64,000 bases of DNA from Chloroflexota bacterium (GCA_020845495.1 JADLFM010000041.1:44146-108145), one strand, 5' to 3'; shown: positions 26,076-36,851, counted from the first letter of the stretch. Program-made: numbers and translations. The notes: a model not told the origin generated them from the sequence alone.

Positions 26076-27122
26076 GTGGACGATCTGGACAAGCGGCTCC
26101 TCAACCGCATCCAGTCCGATTTCCCGCTCGTGGCACGGCCGTACCACGAGCTCGGGCAGCCGCTCGGATTGTCCGAGGATGAGGTCATCGCCCGAATGAC
26201 GGCGCTCAAGGCGGGCAAGATCGTCCGCCAGGTGAGCGCGATTTTCGACACCAAGAGCCTGGGATACAAGTCGAGCCTGGTGGCGGTGCGGGTCGATCCG
26301 GCACGCATCGCCGAGGCTGCCCGAATCATCAACGAGCACCCGGGCGTCACCCACAACTACGAGCGGAACCACGAATACAACCTCTGGTTCACGATCGCCG
26401 TTCCGCCGACGTCGGACCTGGAAGCGGTGATCGGCCGCCTCCACGAGATGATCGGCGCTGAAACGACGCGGATCATGTACACGCTGCGGCTGTTCAAGAT
26501 CGGCGTGAACCTGGATATGACCGGCGAGCGGAAGGCCGATGCCATGGCGAAGCCGGAGTACCACGAGGAGGATCGCCTGCGCGCCCGCGATTACGTCGTG
26601 GACGAGCGCGACAAGGCGGTCATCCGCGCGCTCCAGGAGGATCTCACGATCGAGGCGCGCCCGTTCCTGAAGCTGGCCGAGCACATCGGCATGACCGAGG
26701 ACGAGTTGTTCGCGGCGGCACAGAGCTTGATCGAGCGAGGCTTCATGCGGCGCATGGCGGCTATCCTCTACCACCGCCGAGCCGGCTTCAAGGCAAACGG
26801 CATGGGTGTCTGGGCGGCGCCATCGGATAGGGTGGTACAGATTGGGGCACAGATGGGCGCGTTCCAGAACGTGAGCCACTGTTACCAGCGCCCCACCTAC
26901 CCGGACTGGCCCTACAACGTCTTCACGATGGTGCACGGGCGGTCAGTGGAAGAGTGCGAGGAGATCCTGCACTCGATCTCCGAGGCGACGGGCGTGACCG
27001 AGTACATCAGCCTGTACAGCACCCGTGAGTACAAGAAGACCCGCCTCCGCTTCTACACCACGGCCTACGAGGAGTGGGAAGCGAAGTGGATGCCGCACAC
27101 GGAGACGGTGACCGCGACGTAG
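26076..27122 (+). CDS. Fused siroheme decarboxylase (AhbA-AhbB / NirDL type)
   Basis: 348 residues made of two Lrp/AsnC-like units, each with a helix-turn-helix-like start (LDKRLLNRIQSDFPLVARPY; RDKAVIRALQEDLTIEARPF) and a ferredoxin-like ligand domain. The second unit carries RRMAAILYHRRAGFKANGMG, typical of AhbB/NirD-H siroheme decarboxylases and absent from true Lrp regulators. The enzyme removes two acetate carboxyls from siroheme, giving 12,18-didecarboxysiroheme for heme d1 or Ahb-route heme b. GTG 26076 is chosen because AGAGGTG lies six bases upstream; the frame extends earlier without a site. AhbC/AhbD are not in the window. Confidence 0.88.
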   Translation: MDDLDKRLLNRIQSDFPLVARPYHELGQPLGLSEDEVIARMTALKAGKIVRQVSAIFDTKSLGYKSSLVAVRVDPARIAEAARIINEHPGVTHNYERNHEYNLWFTIAVPPTSDLEAVIGRLHEMIGAETTRIMYTLRLFKIGVNLDMTGERKADAMAKPEYHEEDRLRARDYVVDERDKAVIRALQEDLTIEARPFLKLAEHIGMTEDELFAAAQSLIERGFMRRMAAILYHRRAGFKANGMGVWAAPSDRVVQIGAQMGAFQNVSHCYQRPTYPDWPYNVFTMVHGRSVEECEEILHSISEATGVTEYISLYSTREYKKTRLRFYTTAYEEWEAKWMPHTETVTAT

Positions 27123-27270
27123 CCCCGACGTCGTGGCGGCGCCACGGTGAGCGCGCCGAGGACCGATCGGCCCCGCTCGCCGGCGCCGCCACCCACCGGC
27201 CTCACCCGCCGCCCAGTGGCCGGCTGCCACGGCCGGGTACGACAGTCCCATCCTCGTCATCGTAGACGGA

Positions 27271-27304
27271 AAGCCCGCGCTCTGGGGGTCCAGAGCGCGG
27301 GCTT
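27271..27304 (+). terminator. Intrinsic terminator with 14-bp stem
   Basis: AAGCCCGCGCTCTG (27271-27284) pairs perfectly with 27291-27304 across the loop GGGGTC, and the right arm runs into TTTTG. It is the most terminator-like hairpin in the window and insulates the siroheme decarboxylase gene from the fur/katG unit. Confidence 0.85.
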
Positions 27305-27347
27305 TTGTCGTCCGCTCGTGATTCATCTCCTTGTGTCCTACAAAAAC

Positions 27348-27386
27348 TTGACAGATTCTCATTTGAGAATCATTATTAGCTGGGTA
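27348..27386 (+). promoter_or_regulatory. fur-like gene promoter with operator in the spacer
   Basis: A consensus -35 TTGACA (27348-27353) is followed 17 bases later by a -10-like CATTAT (27371-27376). The spacer holds an 8-2-8 perfect palindrome, GATTCTCA-TT-TGAGAATC (27354-27371), an AT-rich dyad of the Fur/PerR-box kind. A bound dimer would block RNA polymerase, giving autorepression. Transcription would start about 7-10 bases after the -10, at or next to the ATG at 27386, and no Shine-Dalgarno sequence precedes that ATG, so the mRNA is probably leaderless. Confidence 0.8.
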
Positions 27387-27835
27387 TGCACAGCGATCCG
27401 CGGGACTCTATCGTGGCTCTTCGCCGGGTCGGCCTGCGCGTCACCGCCCCCCGTCTGGCGGTGCTGCGGGCGCTCGCGGCCGGCCCTCCGCATGTGAGCG
27501 TCGATGCGCTCGTCAGTGCCGTGCGTGGGCATCTGGGGGACAGTTCGGCCCAGACCGTCTACAACGTGCTGCGCACCTTCGCCCACGTCGGGTTGGTACG
27601 CCGTATCGAGCCGGCCGGCCAGCCAGGTCTCTACGAGCTCCGGGTCGGTGACAACCACCACCACGTCGTCTGCCGGTCCTGCGGAGCCATCGTCGACATC
27701 ACGTGCGCGGTCGGTGAGGCGCCGTGCCTGACGGCCGCCGACGCGTCGGGCTACGACATCGACGAGGCCGAAATCACCTTCTGGGGCCGCTGCCCTGGAT
27801 GTGTCGCGGCCGACTCTGACTCGTCTGACGCGTGA
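27386..27835 (+). CDS. Fur family metalloregulator, PerR-like
   Basis: A 149-residue repressor. The winged-helix domain covers residues 8-80 (RVTAPRLAVLRAL, SSAQTVYNVLRTFAHVGLV). The dimer/metal domain contains DNHHHVVCRSCG with His91-93, Cys96 and Cys99, and the second structural-zinc pair Cys136/Cys139 in GRCPGC. Position upstream of katG, separated by 122 bases on the same strand, is the classic arrangement for a peroxide sensor that loses DNA affinity on iron-catalysed oxidation. Its own promoter carries a matching palindrome. Whether it senses peroxide (PerR) or iron (FurA) cannot be told from sequence alone. Confidence 0.92.
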   Translation: MHSDPRDSIVALRRVGLRVTAPRLAVLRALAAGPPHVSVDALVSAVRGHLGDSSAQTVYNVLRTFAHVGLVRRIEPAGQPGLYELRVGDNHHHVVCRSCGAIVDITCAVGEAPCLTAADASGYDIDEAEITFWGRCPGCVAADSDSSDA

Positions 27836-27918
27836 TCCCGCCCGCCCAACGGCGGGTTCCAACCGCACGGGGGTGACGTGGCATGGCGTTCTGTGCACGC
27901 AGCGTCAGCAGGTGTTGA

Positions 27919-30234
<2,316 letters not shown>

Positions 30235-30655
30235 TCGAGGGTACTGCGCCCAAAGTACCTCATAACGAGTACTTGACCGAGTGCTGGCAGCGGAACCAGG
30301 CTGATAGTAGTGGCAACTTGTACCGAATGGGACATGCGTACCGCCGCAGCGTCGGGCACACTCGACTGAATAGCGACGGCGGTTGTGCGCCTGGGCGGCT
30401 GGGCCGCTCGTCAGCGGGGAGCGGGCGCGGAGCTATCGACGGGGAGATCGATGGCTCCGCGCTCGGTCATCACTGCTTTAGTGCAGGAGTTGTGTGGACG
30501 GGGAGGCGGCACCAGCGCCGCGCCCACAAGAGGCTCGCGCTCGCGTGCATCCAGCACCTACGCCCGGCCATCGCTCTCGATACACCCTGCTCTATCTCTC
30601 GGCTCAGCTTTCCACACGGCCCGCGCCTGGTCTGATCCATACCTGGGGGGTTCCC
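30235..30655. other. Intergenic region after katG
   Basis: 421 bases without a supported gene. Just after the katG stop lies a weak dyad, AAGTAC (30253-30258) and GTACTT (30269-30274) with a 10-base spacer, which could be a short hairpin or a regulator site. The rest shows no promoter or repeat that I can defend, although the receiver gene at 30656 needs one. Confidence 0.4.
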
Positions 30656-31042
30656 GTGCGCGTACTGGTTGTCGACGACGACGCGGTCATCCGCGAGCTC
30701 GTCTCCCTGATTCTCGAGCAAGCCGGATGCGTCGTCCTGACGGCAGATGACGGCCGATCGGCCCTCGACGGGTTGTCAGGCAACCCCGTCGATCTGATCC
30801 TCCTCGACCATGTGATGCCGGACGTGGACGGCCCGGCCTTTCTCGCAGCTTACCGCAACCACTGCCCTGCTCCGCGTGCTCCGGTCGTGCTGATGACCGC
30901 GCTCAGGCAGTCCTCGGGCTCGCTCCCAAGCGACGAGGATGTCATCTCCGTCATCGCCAAGCCCTTCGACATCGACGACTTGCTTGCTATCGTCCACGAC
31001 GCTGCCAGAGCCATCGACGCGGACGTTGCCGTCAGGGGGTAG
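30656..31042 (+). CDS. Stand-alone response-regulator receiver domain
   Basis: A 128-residue single-domain CheY-like receiver. The acidic pocket Asp7-Asp9 (VLVVDDDA), phosphoacceptor Asp51 (LILLDHVMPD), Thr81 (VLMTAL) and Lys102 (VIAKPFD) are all in place, so it should be phosphorylated. There is no output domain, so it acts by protein contact or as a phosphate sink. GTG 30656 has a GGGGGG site five bases upstream. The histidine kinase 680 bases downstream has its own DNA-binding domain, which makes this receiver a candidate partner. Confidence 0.9.
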   Translation: MRVLVVDDDAVIRELVSLILEQAGCVVLTADDGRSALDGLSGNPVDLILLDHVMPDVDGPAFLAAYRNHCPAPRAPVVLMTALRQSSGSLPSDEDVISVIAKPFDIDDLLAIVHDAARAIDADVAVRG

Positions 31043-31045
31043 CCC

Positions 31046-31387
31046 GTGCGTGTCGATCGACTCGAACGGCACGCCAGCGAGCGTCTCGGGATGACCGTTC
31101 TGGCGATAACGCCGGTTCCCATCGGCGTTCAGCAGGCAGCGGGCGACCAACAACCGTTGACGGCGCAGGTCTGGGAAGTCCTGACGGAGTGGGGATTCTT
31201 CTGGCTCGTCGAGCGGCGGGGCGTCGTCGAGTTGTTCCGCGCCGCCTCGCTCCACTCGCGGCGGGGTGCCGCGCCAGAACGCTGCCCAACTCCGCTGGCG
31301 GCGCTCCGACGCTTCCAGAGCTTGCACCCGGACGACCGCGAGCAGGATGCCGACGACAGCCTCGGCTCCATCGAAGCCGGGAGGTAG
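31046..31387 (+). CDS. Hypothetical protein coupled to the receiver gene
   Basis: A 113-codon frame beginning at GTG 31046, three bases after the receiver stop, with AGGGGG six bases upstream in the receiver's last codons. The middle, PLTAQVWEVLTEWGFFWLVE, looks like a folded helical protein; the last third is Arg/Ser/Ala-rich and less protein-like. No family, signal peptide or membrane segment is recognised. The coupling and ribosome-binding site argue for a real gene, the amino-acid composition less so. Confidence 0.45.
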   Translation: MRVDRLERHASERLGMTVLAITPVPIGVQQAAGDQQPLTAQVWEVLTEWGFFWLVERRGVVELFRAASLHSRRGAAPERCPTPLAALRRFQSLHPDDREQDADDSLGSIEAGR

Positions 31388-31720
31388 TGCCGGCCAACCC
31401 AGGGTGACCGCCGAGCGGATGGGTCGGCGGCTGCACCTCCCGACCCGACGAGCGCTGCCTCCAGGTGTGACGGCTGCGTGTGACGGCTGCGCAGCCGTCA
31501 CACTGAGTGCCGCCGAGACGGTGCCCGGTCCCGCTATCCACGAGCGTTGACGCCGACGACATCACCGTCAGGCGCCGTACTGCCAGGCGATCGGGCAGCG
31601 CTGGCCCTCGCCCGATCGAAGGCGCTCTCCTCACCCTCGCTCTCTGGTCTCTGCCTGTGGTACCAGATAGGAACGGGTGCCACGCGAGCGGCGCGGATCA
31701 CCAGACGGCCGGAGTGAGTC
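31388..31720. other. Intergenic region upstream of the histidine kinase
   Basis: 333 bases with no supported gene. Its main feature is the palindrome plus tandem copy at 31465-31503 (separate entry). No clear -35/-10 pair was found before the kinase gene. Confidence 0.5.
31465..31503. repeat. Three-part repeat: tandem 13-mer plus its inverted copy
   Basis: GTGTGACGGCTGC occurs at 31465-31477 and again at 31478-31490, immediately followed by its exact reverse complement at 31491-31503. The last two parts form a 26-bp perfect palindrome with no loop. It lies 218 bases before the histidine kinase ATG. It could be an operator for a dimeric regulator or, if transcribed, a hairpin with two alternative left arms. 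Confidence 0.75.
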
Positions 31721-33379
31721 ATGCACGCGAGCACGGATGAATCGGTCCACGATCTGGCTCGCCTGTACCGGCGACGAGCCTGGCCCCAACACTGGCCTAC
31801 CAGTGCGAACCGTCTGGTGCCGGTGGTCGCTGCCAGCCTCGCGGTTGCCTGGGCCGTCGACTGGTACCTGGTGCCCTGGGGGTACCCGGTCGCCGCGATT
31901 TACGGCCTGCCGGTCGTCCTCGCAGCCTGGCGCCTTCCAGCGCACCTTGTCGGGCTCACGGCTGCATTCGCCCTCGCGATCAGCGTCACGAGCAGTATTG
32001 TCCAGCACGCGCCGCTGGTTGCATGGAGCGTCGACAATTTCGGCCTGGCGCTCATCGGGGCCGTCACCGGGCTCTTCGTGGAGCAGCGCCACGCGGCAGC
32101 ACGTAACGCCCGGCAGGCGGCCGTGGCCGAAGCACACTACCGAAGCATTTTCGACGCGTCGGCCGATGCGATTGTCGTGACCGACACCAACGGGCGCTGC
32201 ATCGACGCGAACCCGGCCACGGCTCAACTGTTCGGGTACACACTCGAGGAGATGCGCAATGCGGACCTCGGCACACTCCTCTTCCCGGAACCGGACCGGG
32301 ACCGGCTCACCCAGGAATTCATCCACATCAGCAACGGGAGCGAGTGGCGGGGCGAGCTCCCACTGTTGCGGAAGAATGGTTCGACCATGCAGGTCGAGGG
32401 CCGGGTCGTCAAGTTCGACGCCCCGGGTGGCGGCTCGGAGTACCGGGGCGCCTGGCGCGATGTGTCCGAGCGGCACGCGCTCGAACGGCTCCAGCGCGAA
32501 TTCCTGGCGATGGTGACTCACGAGCTCCGCAATCCGCTCACTCCGATCCGAGGCTACGCGAACCTCCTCCAGCGTCGACGCACGTACGACGAGCGTATCG
32601 TCCGGTCGATCGTCACGGCGACCGATCACCTCGACCGGCTGATCGGCGACCTTCTGGCGGTCGCTCAACTCGAGACCGGCCACCTGGAGCTTCGCCGCGA
32701 ACGGATGGACCTGGTCGCGGTCGCCCGCATGTGCGCCGAGCGTGCGCAAGCCGCCAGCCCAGACCGCCGGGTTCGTGTCGAGACGGCGGGCGAACAGGTG
32801 TACGGTGTCTGGGACCGCGACCGGGTGGAACAGGTGCTTGACAACCTTCTGTCGAACGCCGCGAAGTACAGCCCCGCGGGCAGTGAGATCGTCGTCGCGG
32901 TCGAGGACGTCGGCCTCGAGGCTCGCGTCTCGGTCAAAGATCAGGGGGCTGGGATCGCCGCGGACGTCCTTCCTCATCTGTTCGAGCGGTTCACTCGAGC
33001 AAGCACCGCCCGGTCGCAGGCGAGAGGGCTCGGTCTCGGGCTCTTCATTACCCGTGGGTTGGTGGAAGGCCACGGCGGACGCATCTGGGTGGAATCCGAG
33101 CCTGGCGTGGGCAGCACCTTCCGCTTCACCCTGCCGTATCACGCATCACACGAGCCGGCCGCAGCGTTCATCAACGGCCTGACCCCACGCCAGGTGGAGA
33201 TCGCCATCCTGGTGGCCGAGGGGAAGTCGAACCGCGAGATCGCGGAGGTGTTGGTGCTGACGCCAGGGACAGTCACCAATCACGTGAAGCGGATCCTGGC
33301 GCGCCTCGATCTGCACTCGCGGGCCCAGATTGCCGCGTGGGCCACGGACCGGGGCCTCCACCGACCAGAGCGGCGCTGA
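31721..33379 (+). CDS. Membrane PAS histidine kinase fused to a LuxR-type DNA-binding domain
   Basis: 552 residues. Two to four hydrophobic segments lie at residues 30-120, then a PAS domain at about 138-250 (YRSIFDASADAIVVTDTNGR), the HisKA dimer domain with phospho-His267 (FLAMVTHELRNPLTPIRGY), the HATPase_c domain with N box DNLLSNAAKYSP, G1 VKDQGAGI and G2 GLGLGLFI, and finally a LuxR-type helix-turn-helix at 487-545 (LTPRQVEIAILVAEGKSNRE, GTVTNHVKRILARLDLHSR). The kinase and its DNA-binding output are thus in one membrane polypeptide without a receiver. ATG 31721 has GGAG six bases upstream. A free receiver is encoded upstream. Confidence 0.93.
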   Translation: MHASTDESVHDLARLYRRRAWPQHWPTSANRLVPVVAASLAVAWAVDWYLVPWGYPVAAIYGLPVVLAAWRLPAHLVGLTAAFALAISVTSSIVQHAPLVAWSVDNFGLALIGAVTGLFVEQRHAAARNARQAAVAEAHYRSIFDASADAIVVTDTNGRCIDANPATAQLFGYTLEEMRNADLGTLLFPEPDRDRLTQEFIHISNGSEWRGELPLLRKNGSTMQVEGRVVKFDAPGGGSEYRGAWRDVSERHALERLQREFLAMVTHELRNPLTPIRGYANLLQRRRTYDERIVRSIVTATDHLDRLIGDLLAVAQLETGHLELRRERMDLVAVARMCAERAQAASPDRRVRVETAGEQVYGVWDRDRVEQVLDNLLSNAAKYSPAGSEIVVAVEDVGLEARVSVKDQGAGIAADVLPHLFERFTRASTARSQARGLGLGLFITRGLVEGHGGRIWVESEPGVGSTFRFTLPYHASHEPAAAFINGLTPRQVEIAILVAEGKSNREIAEVLVLTPGTVTNHVKRILARLDLHSRAQIAAWATDRGLHRPERR

Positions 33380-33520
33380 GGCCCGCCTTCACGCACGACT
33401 CCCCTCGCGCACGGGCGGCTCGATGTGAGAGATTTCGCCGTCCTGTGCTACCCTACGCTCCTCGACGCCGATCTGCTCTCGCATGCGTCGGCACGAACCC
33501 GGACGAGCGAAGGAAGAACA

Positions 33521-34447
33521 GTGACGGTTGCTGCTGCGCGTGGGGCGCGGGCTCGCGCTGGGGGCGTCGCCTGGGGTCAGGCTCGTCGGCGAGTCTTCGT
33601 GGCGCTGCTCCTGCCTGCTATTGTCGTGATGTTCGTGGTCACGCTCCTGCCGGCCCTCTACCTCTTCGGGACCAGCGTGACGCCCTACGACCTGACCAAG
33701 CCGCAATCGCTCACCTTCTCCGGACTCAGCAACTATCAGCAACTCTTGCGGGACGATCGCTTCTGGAACTCGCTCTGGGTTCAGGTACGGCTCTCCTTCT
33801 GGACGGTGACGCTGCAAATGCTGATCGGTCTGGGATTGGCCCTGCTGCTGAACAGCCGGATGCGAGCCATCGAGGCGGTCCGCACCGCCTTCATCGTCCC
33901 GATGGTGCTGCCGCCGGTCGCGGTGGCGCTGGTCTGGAAGATCCTGTTCACGCCGGACGTGAGCATCGTCAACTGGTTGCTCGGCCTGGTTGGACTGCCG
34001 CAGCCAGCCTGGCTGGTCGACCCGAGCCTCGCGATCTGGGCGCTCATCATCGCCGACGTCTGGCAATGGTCGCCGTTCGTGTTCCTGATGCTGCTGGCGG
34101 CGCTCCAGATGCTGCCCGAGGAGCCGCTCGAAGCTGCGCGTATCGATGGCGCCTCTGGCTGGCAGATCTTCCTCTACATCACCCTGCCGCTCTTGCGCCC
34201 GGTCCTGCTGCTCGCGGCCCTGTTCCGGCTGATCGACAGCATCAAGGCGTTCCCCAACATCTTCATCATGACCGGCGGGGGTCCGGGTACCGCCACCGAG
34301 GCGACCAACTACTACGCCTACCTTCAGGGGTTTTCGTACACCTACATCGGGTTCTCGAGCGCGATCACTGTGGTGATGCTCGCGGTGACGTTCGCGCTGA
34401 GCTGGGGTGTCATCCGAGCGGTCGGGAGGTCAGTCGAGGTTGAGTAG
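33521..34447 (+). CDS. Carbohydrate ABC importer permease, MalF-like
   Basis: A 308-residue inner-membrane permease with six helices (first VFVALLLPAIVVMFVVTLLP) and the EAA loop EAARIDGASGWQIFLYITLP that contacts the ATPase. GTG 33521 is chosen: AAGGAAG lies upstream, and the longer frame adds an Arg/Ser-rich stretch without family resemblance. It is the first gene of a plus-strand importer set (MalF-like, MalG-like, binding protein). No ATPase gene is present, which is common when one MsmK-type ATPase serves several sugar importers. Confidence 0.92.
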   Translation: MTVAAARGARARAGGVAWGQARRRVFVALLLPAIVVMFVVTLLPALYLFGTSVTPYDLTKPQSLTFSGLSNYQQLLRDDRFWNSLWVQVRLSFWTVTLQMLIGLGLALLLNSRMRAIEAVRTAFIVPMVLPPVAVALVWKILFTPDVSIVNWLLGLVGLPQPAWLVDPSLAIWALIIADVWQWSPFVFLMLLAALQMLPEEPLEAARIDGASGWQIFLYITLPLLRPVLLLAALFRLIDSIKAFPNIFIMTGGGPGTATEATNYYAYLQGFSYTYIGFSSAITVVMLAVTFALSWGVIRAVGRSVEVE

Positions 34448-35309
34448 CGCAACGAGGAGCGTCACGCTCATCCAGGCACGCCGCACGCCGCGCTCGCGGA
34501 CCATCCAGCGCGCGCTCGTGCTGACCCTGGTCGGACTCCTGATCTTGATCGTCCTCTTCCCGTTCCTCTGGCTGGTCCAGATGTCGTTCCGAAGCGAGGC
34601 CGACGCGTTCAAGATGCCGCCGAACGTCTTCGCGCCGCTGACGCTCCAGAACTATCAGGCGGTACTTGAAGGCAAGTTCGTGCGGGCGTTGAGCAATAGC
34701 GCGATCACCTCGACGAGCACGACCGTCCTCTCGCTCCTGCTCGGGGTACCGGCCGCCTACGCGCTCTCGCGGGCGCGCTTCGGCGCCGAGCGGTACGTCG
34801 AGTTGTGGATGCTGGCGACCCGGATGGCGCCGCCAATCGCCTTCGGCATCCCCTTCTTCCTGATCTACAAGCGGCTCGACCTGATCGACACCCGCGAAGG
34901 GTTGATCGTCATCTACCTGACCTTCAACTTGTCGCTGGTCATCTGGATGATGCGGACCTTCTTCGACGGCCTGCCGGTCTCGTTGGAGGAAGCTGCCTAT
35001 ATCGACGGGGCCGGCGTGCTGGGGACGTTCCTGCGGGTGACGCTGCCACTTGCGACGCCTGGCCTCGCGACGACGGCGATCTTCTGCTTCCTGGTGTCCT
35101 GGAATGACTTCTTCTACGCGCTGATCCTGGCCCGCAGCGATGCGCTGACCGCGCCCGTGGCGATCGTGAACTTCATGAACTACGAAAGTTGGGAGTACGG
35201 AAAGATCGGGGCCGGGGGCACGCTGATCATGCTGCCGGTGGTGGCGTTCTCGCTGCTGGTGCGGAAGTACCTGGTGCGGGGGCTGACGGCTGGCGCGGTG
35301 AAGGGCTAG
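34440..35309 (+). CDS. Carbohydrate ABC importer permease, MalG-like
   Basis: About 289 residues, six helices (ALVLTLVGLLILIVLFPFLW first) and the EAA loop EAAYIDGAGVLGTFLRVTLP. The start is taken as TTG 34440, overlapping the previous stop (TAG 34445-34447), with GGGAGG about nine bases upstream; an upstream GTG at 34407 is possible. The partner permease precedes it and the binding protein follows after 84 bases. Its last three codons and stop (CGGTGAAGGGCTAG) are duplicated 47 bases downstream. Confidence 0.9.
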   Translation: MSSATRSVTLIQARRTPRSRTIQRALVLTLVGLLILIVLFPFLWLVQMSFRSEADAFKMPPNVFAPLTLQNYQAVLEGKFVRALSNSAITSTSTTVLSLLLGVPAAYALSRARFGAERYVELWMLATRMAPPIAFGIPFFLIYKRLDLIDTREGLIVIYLTFNLSLVIWMMRTFFDGLPVSLEEAAYIDGAGVLGTFLRVTLPLATPGLATTAIFCFLVSWNDFFYALILARSDALTAPVAIVNFMNYESWEYGKIGAGGTLIMLPVVAFSLLVRKYLVRGLTAGAVKG

Positions 35310-35356
35310 CGGCATCGTGGCCGTGGCAATCGTCGACGGGCTCGGTGAAGGGCTAG
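35296..35356. repeat. 14-bp duplication of the permease 3' end
   Basis: CGGTGAAGGGCTAG, the end of the MalG-like gene including its TAG, is present at 35296-35309 and exactly again at 35343-35356. Confidence 0.8.
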
Positions 35357-35396
35357 GCAACAAGGCTCGGGTGGAGAACTCCGAGGAGGGGCTGTG

Positions 35397-36851
35397 ATGA
35401 CGTCGAGGGTGCTATCAGAACGGATGTCACGCCGACGGCTGCTGGCCGGGGCCGTCGGGCTGGCCGGGTTGGGGCTACTGAGCGCCTGTAGCCAGGCGCC
35501 GGCTGCTCCGAGCGGCGGGTCAGGCGAGCAGAAGCCGGCCGCCCAGTCGGGCGCGAGCCAGCCGGCCGCAAGCAAGCAGGGAGCCACTCAGCAGGCACCG
35601 GCCAAGACCGGCCAGCCATACGCTGGCACGTCGCTCAAGATGATGATGACCAACCATGTCTACGGCGAGGGCTTGCAGTCGAAGTTACCTGAACTCGAGC
35701 AGAAGACCGGCATCAAGGCCGAGATCGACCTGCTGGCCTTCCCGATCCTGAACCAGCGCGCCGACCTGGAACTGTCGAGCGGATCGGGCGCCTACGACGT
35801 CTTGCAGATGATCTTCGTACGGAGCGGGCGCTGGATCAACGCCAAGTGGGCCGAGCCGCTCAACCCGTTCATCGACAACGACAAGCTGACCGATAAGCAG
35901 ACCCTGGACGTGAACGATTTCGTGGCTGGCGCCGTCGCGCCGTTCAAGAAGGGCGACACGATCTACGCGCTCCCCTGGCTCGCGGACAGCACGGTCGTGG
36001 GGTACCGCTCCGACGTCTGGGCGAAGAACGGCCCGAAGTTCCCGGAGACGTTCGACGCGCTCCAAGAGTCTGTGCCCAAGGTCCAGACCGCCGAGATGGC
36101 CGGGTTCGTCACCCAGGACAACCTGCACTGGATCTGGCCCAACTGGCTGATCTCCTACGGCGGCGGCTTCTTCGCCAACCCGCCGGATGACCTCCGCCCG
36201 ACCTTCGACTCGCCGGAGGCTATCAAGACGGCCGACATGTTTGCAACGCTGCTCTCGAAGTACTCGCCGCCCGGCTCGCCGAAGCTCGACAGCGGCCTCG
36301 CGGCCACCATGATGCAGCAAGGCAAGGCCTCCTGCTTCCTCGACGGCATGGGCAACGTCCAGGCGATCATCGACACGAGCAAGGGTCAGCTTGCTGAAAA
36401 GATGGCGTTCACCAACACGCCGAGCGGGCCGAAGGGCCACTTCCCACAGCTTGCCGTGCACGGCTTCTTGATCAACCCGGCCTCGAAGAAGAAGGACGCG
36501 GCCTGGGCGATGGTGCAGTGGGCCACGAGCAAGGAGATGATGCTCTGGGCGGCGCTGGAGAAGGGCCATCTTGCCGGCACCCGTTCGTCGATGCTGACCA
36601 ATCCGGACGTAAAGAAGAAGTTCACCTGGCAGGGCTCAGACCTGGCAGCGCTCCATGAGTCGGTGATGAAGCGAGCCGGCGACGGCTACATGGCGTACCG
36701 CACGGTGCCGCAGTTCCCGCCGATTGGAGACCGGGTCATCATCGCGATCCAGTCGATCGCCTCGGGGCAGGCGAAGGCCGCGGACGCGATGAAGGCGCTC
36801 CAGAAGGACGCCGAGGGCCTGCTGGAGAAGGAAGGCGTCAAGGTCCGGTAA
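35397..36851 (+). CDS. Extracellular sugar-binding lipoprotein of ABC importer
   Basis: A 484-residue family 1 solute-binding protein. The start has MSRRRLLAGAVGLAGLGLLS followed by Ala-Cys, a twin-arginine-like motif combined with a lipobox, so it is probably exported folded and lipid-anchored. A Ser/Ala/Gln/Lys linker follows, then the bilobed binding domain (from about residue 80). ATG 35397 overlaps a GTG three bases earlier; GAGGAGG lies seven bases upstream. It delivers a carbohydrate to the two permeases encoded upstream. The specificity is unknown. A weak 8-bp copy of its stop region follows the gene. Confidence 0.93.
   Translation: MTSRVLSERMSRRRLLAGAVGLAGLGLLSACSQAPAAPSGGSGEQKPAAQSGASQPAASKQGATQQAPAKTGQPYAGTSLKMMMTNHVYGEGLQSKLPELEQKTGIKAEIDLLAFPILNQRADLELSSGSGAYDVLQMIFVRSGRWINAKWAEPLNPFIDNDKLTDKQTLDVNDFVAGAVAPFKKGDTIYALPWLADSTVVGYRSDVWAKNGPKFPETFDALQESVPKVQTAEMAGFVTQDNLHWIWPNWLISYGGGFFANPPDDLRPTFDSPEAIKTADMFATLLSKYSPPGSPKLDSGLAATMMQQGKASCFLDGMGNVQAIIDTSKGQLAEKMAFTNTPSGPKGHFPQLAVHGFLINPASKKKDAAWAMVQWATSKEMMLWAALEKGHLAGTRSSMLTNPDVKKKFTWQGSDLAALHESVMKRAGDGYMAYRTVPQFPPIGDRVIIAIQSIASGQAKAADAMKALQKDAEGLLEKEGVKVR

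Noticed and set aside
26076..27122. Ordinary Lrp/AsnC transcription regulator
   Set aside because: Two Lrp-like units in tandem and the AhbB/NirD-type RRMAAILYHRRAGF segment point to siroheme decarboxylase.
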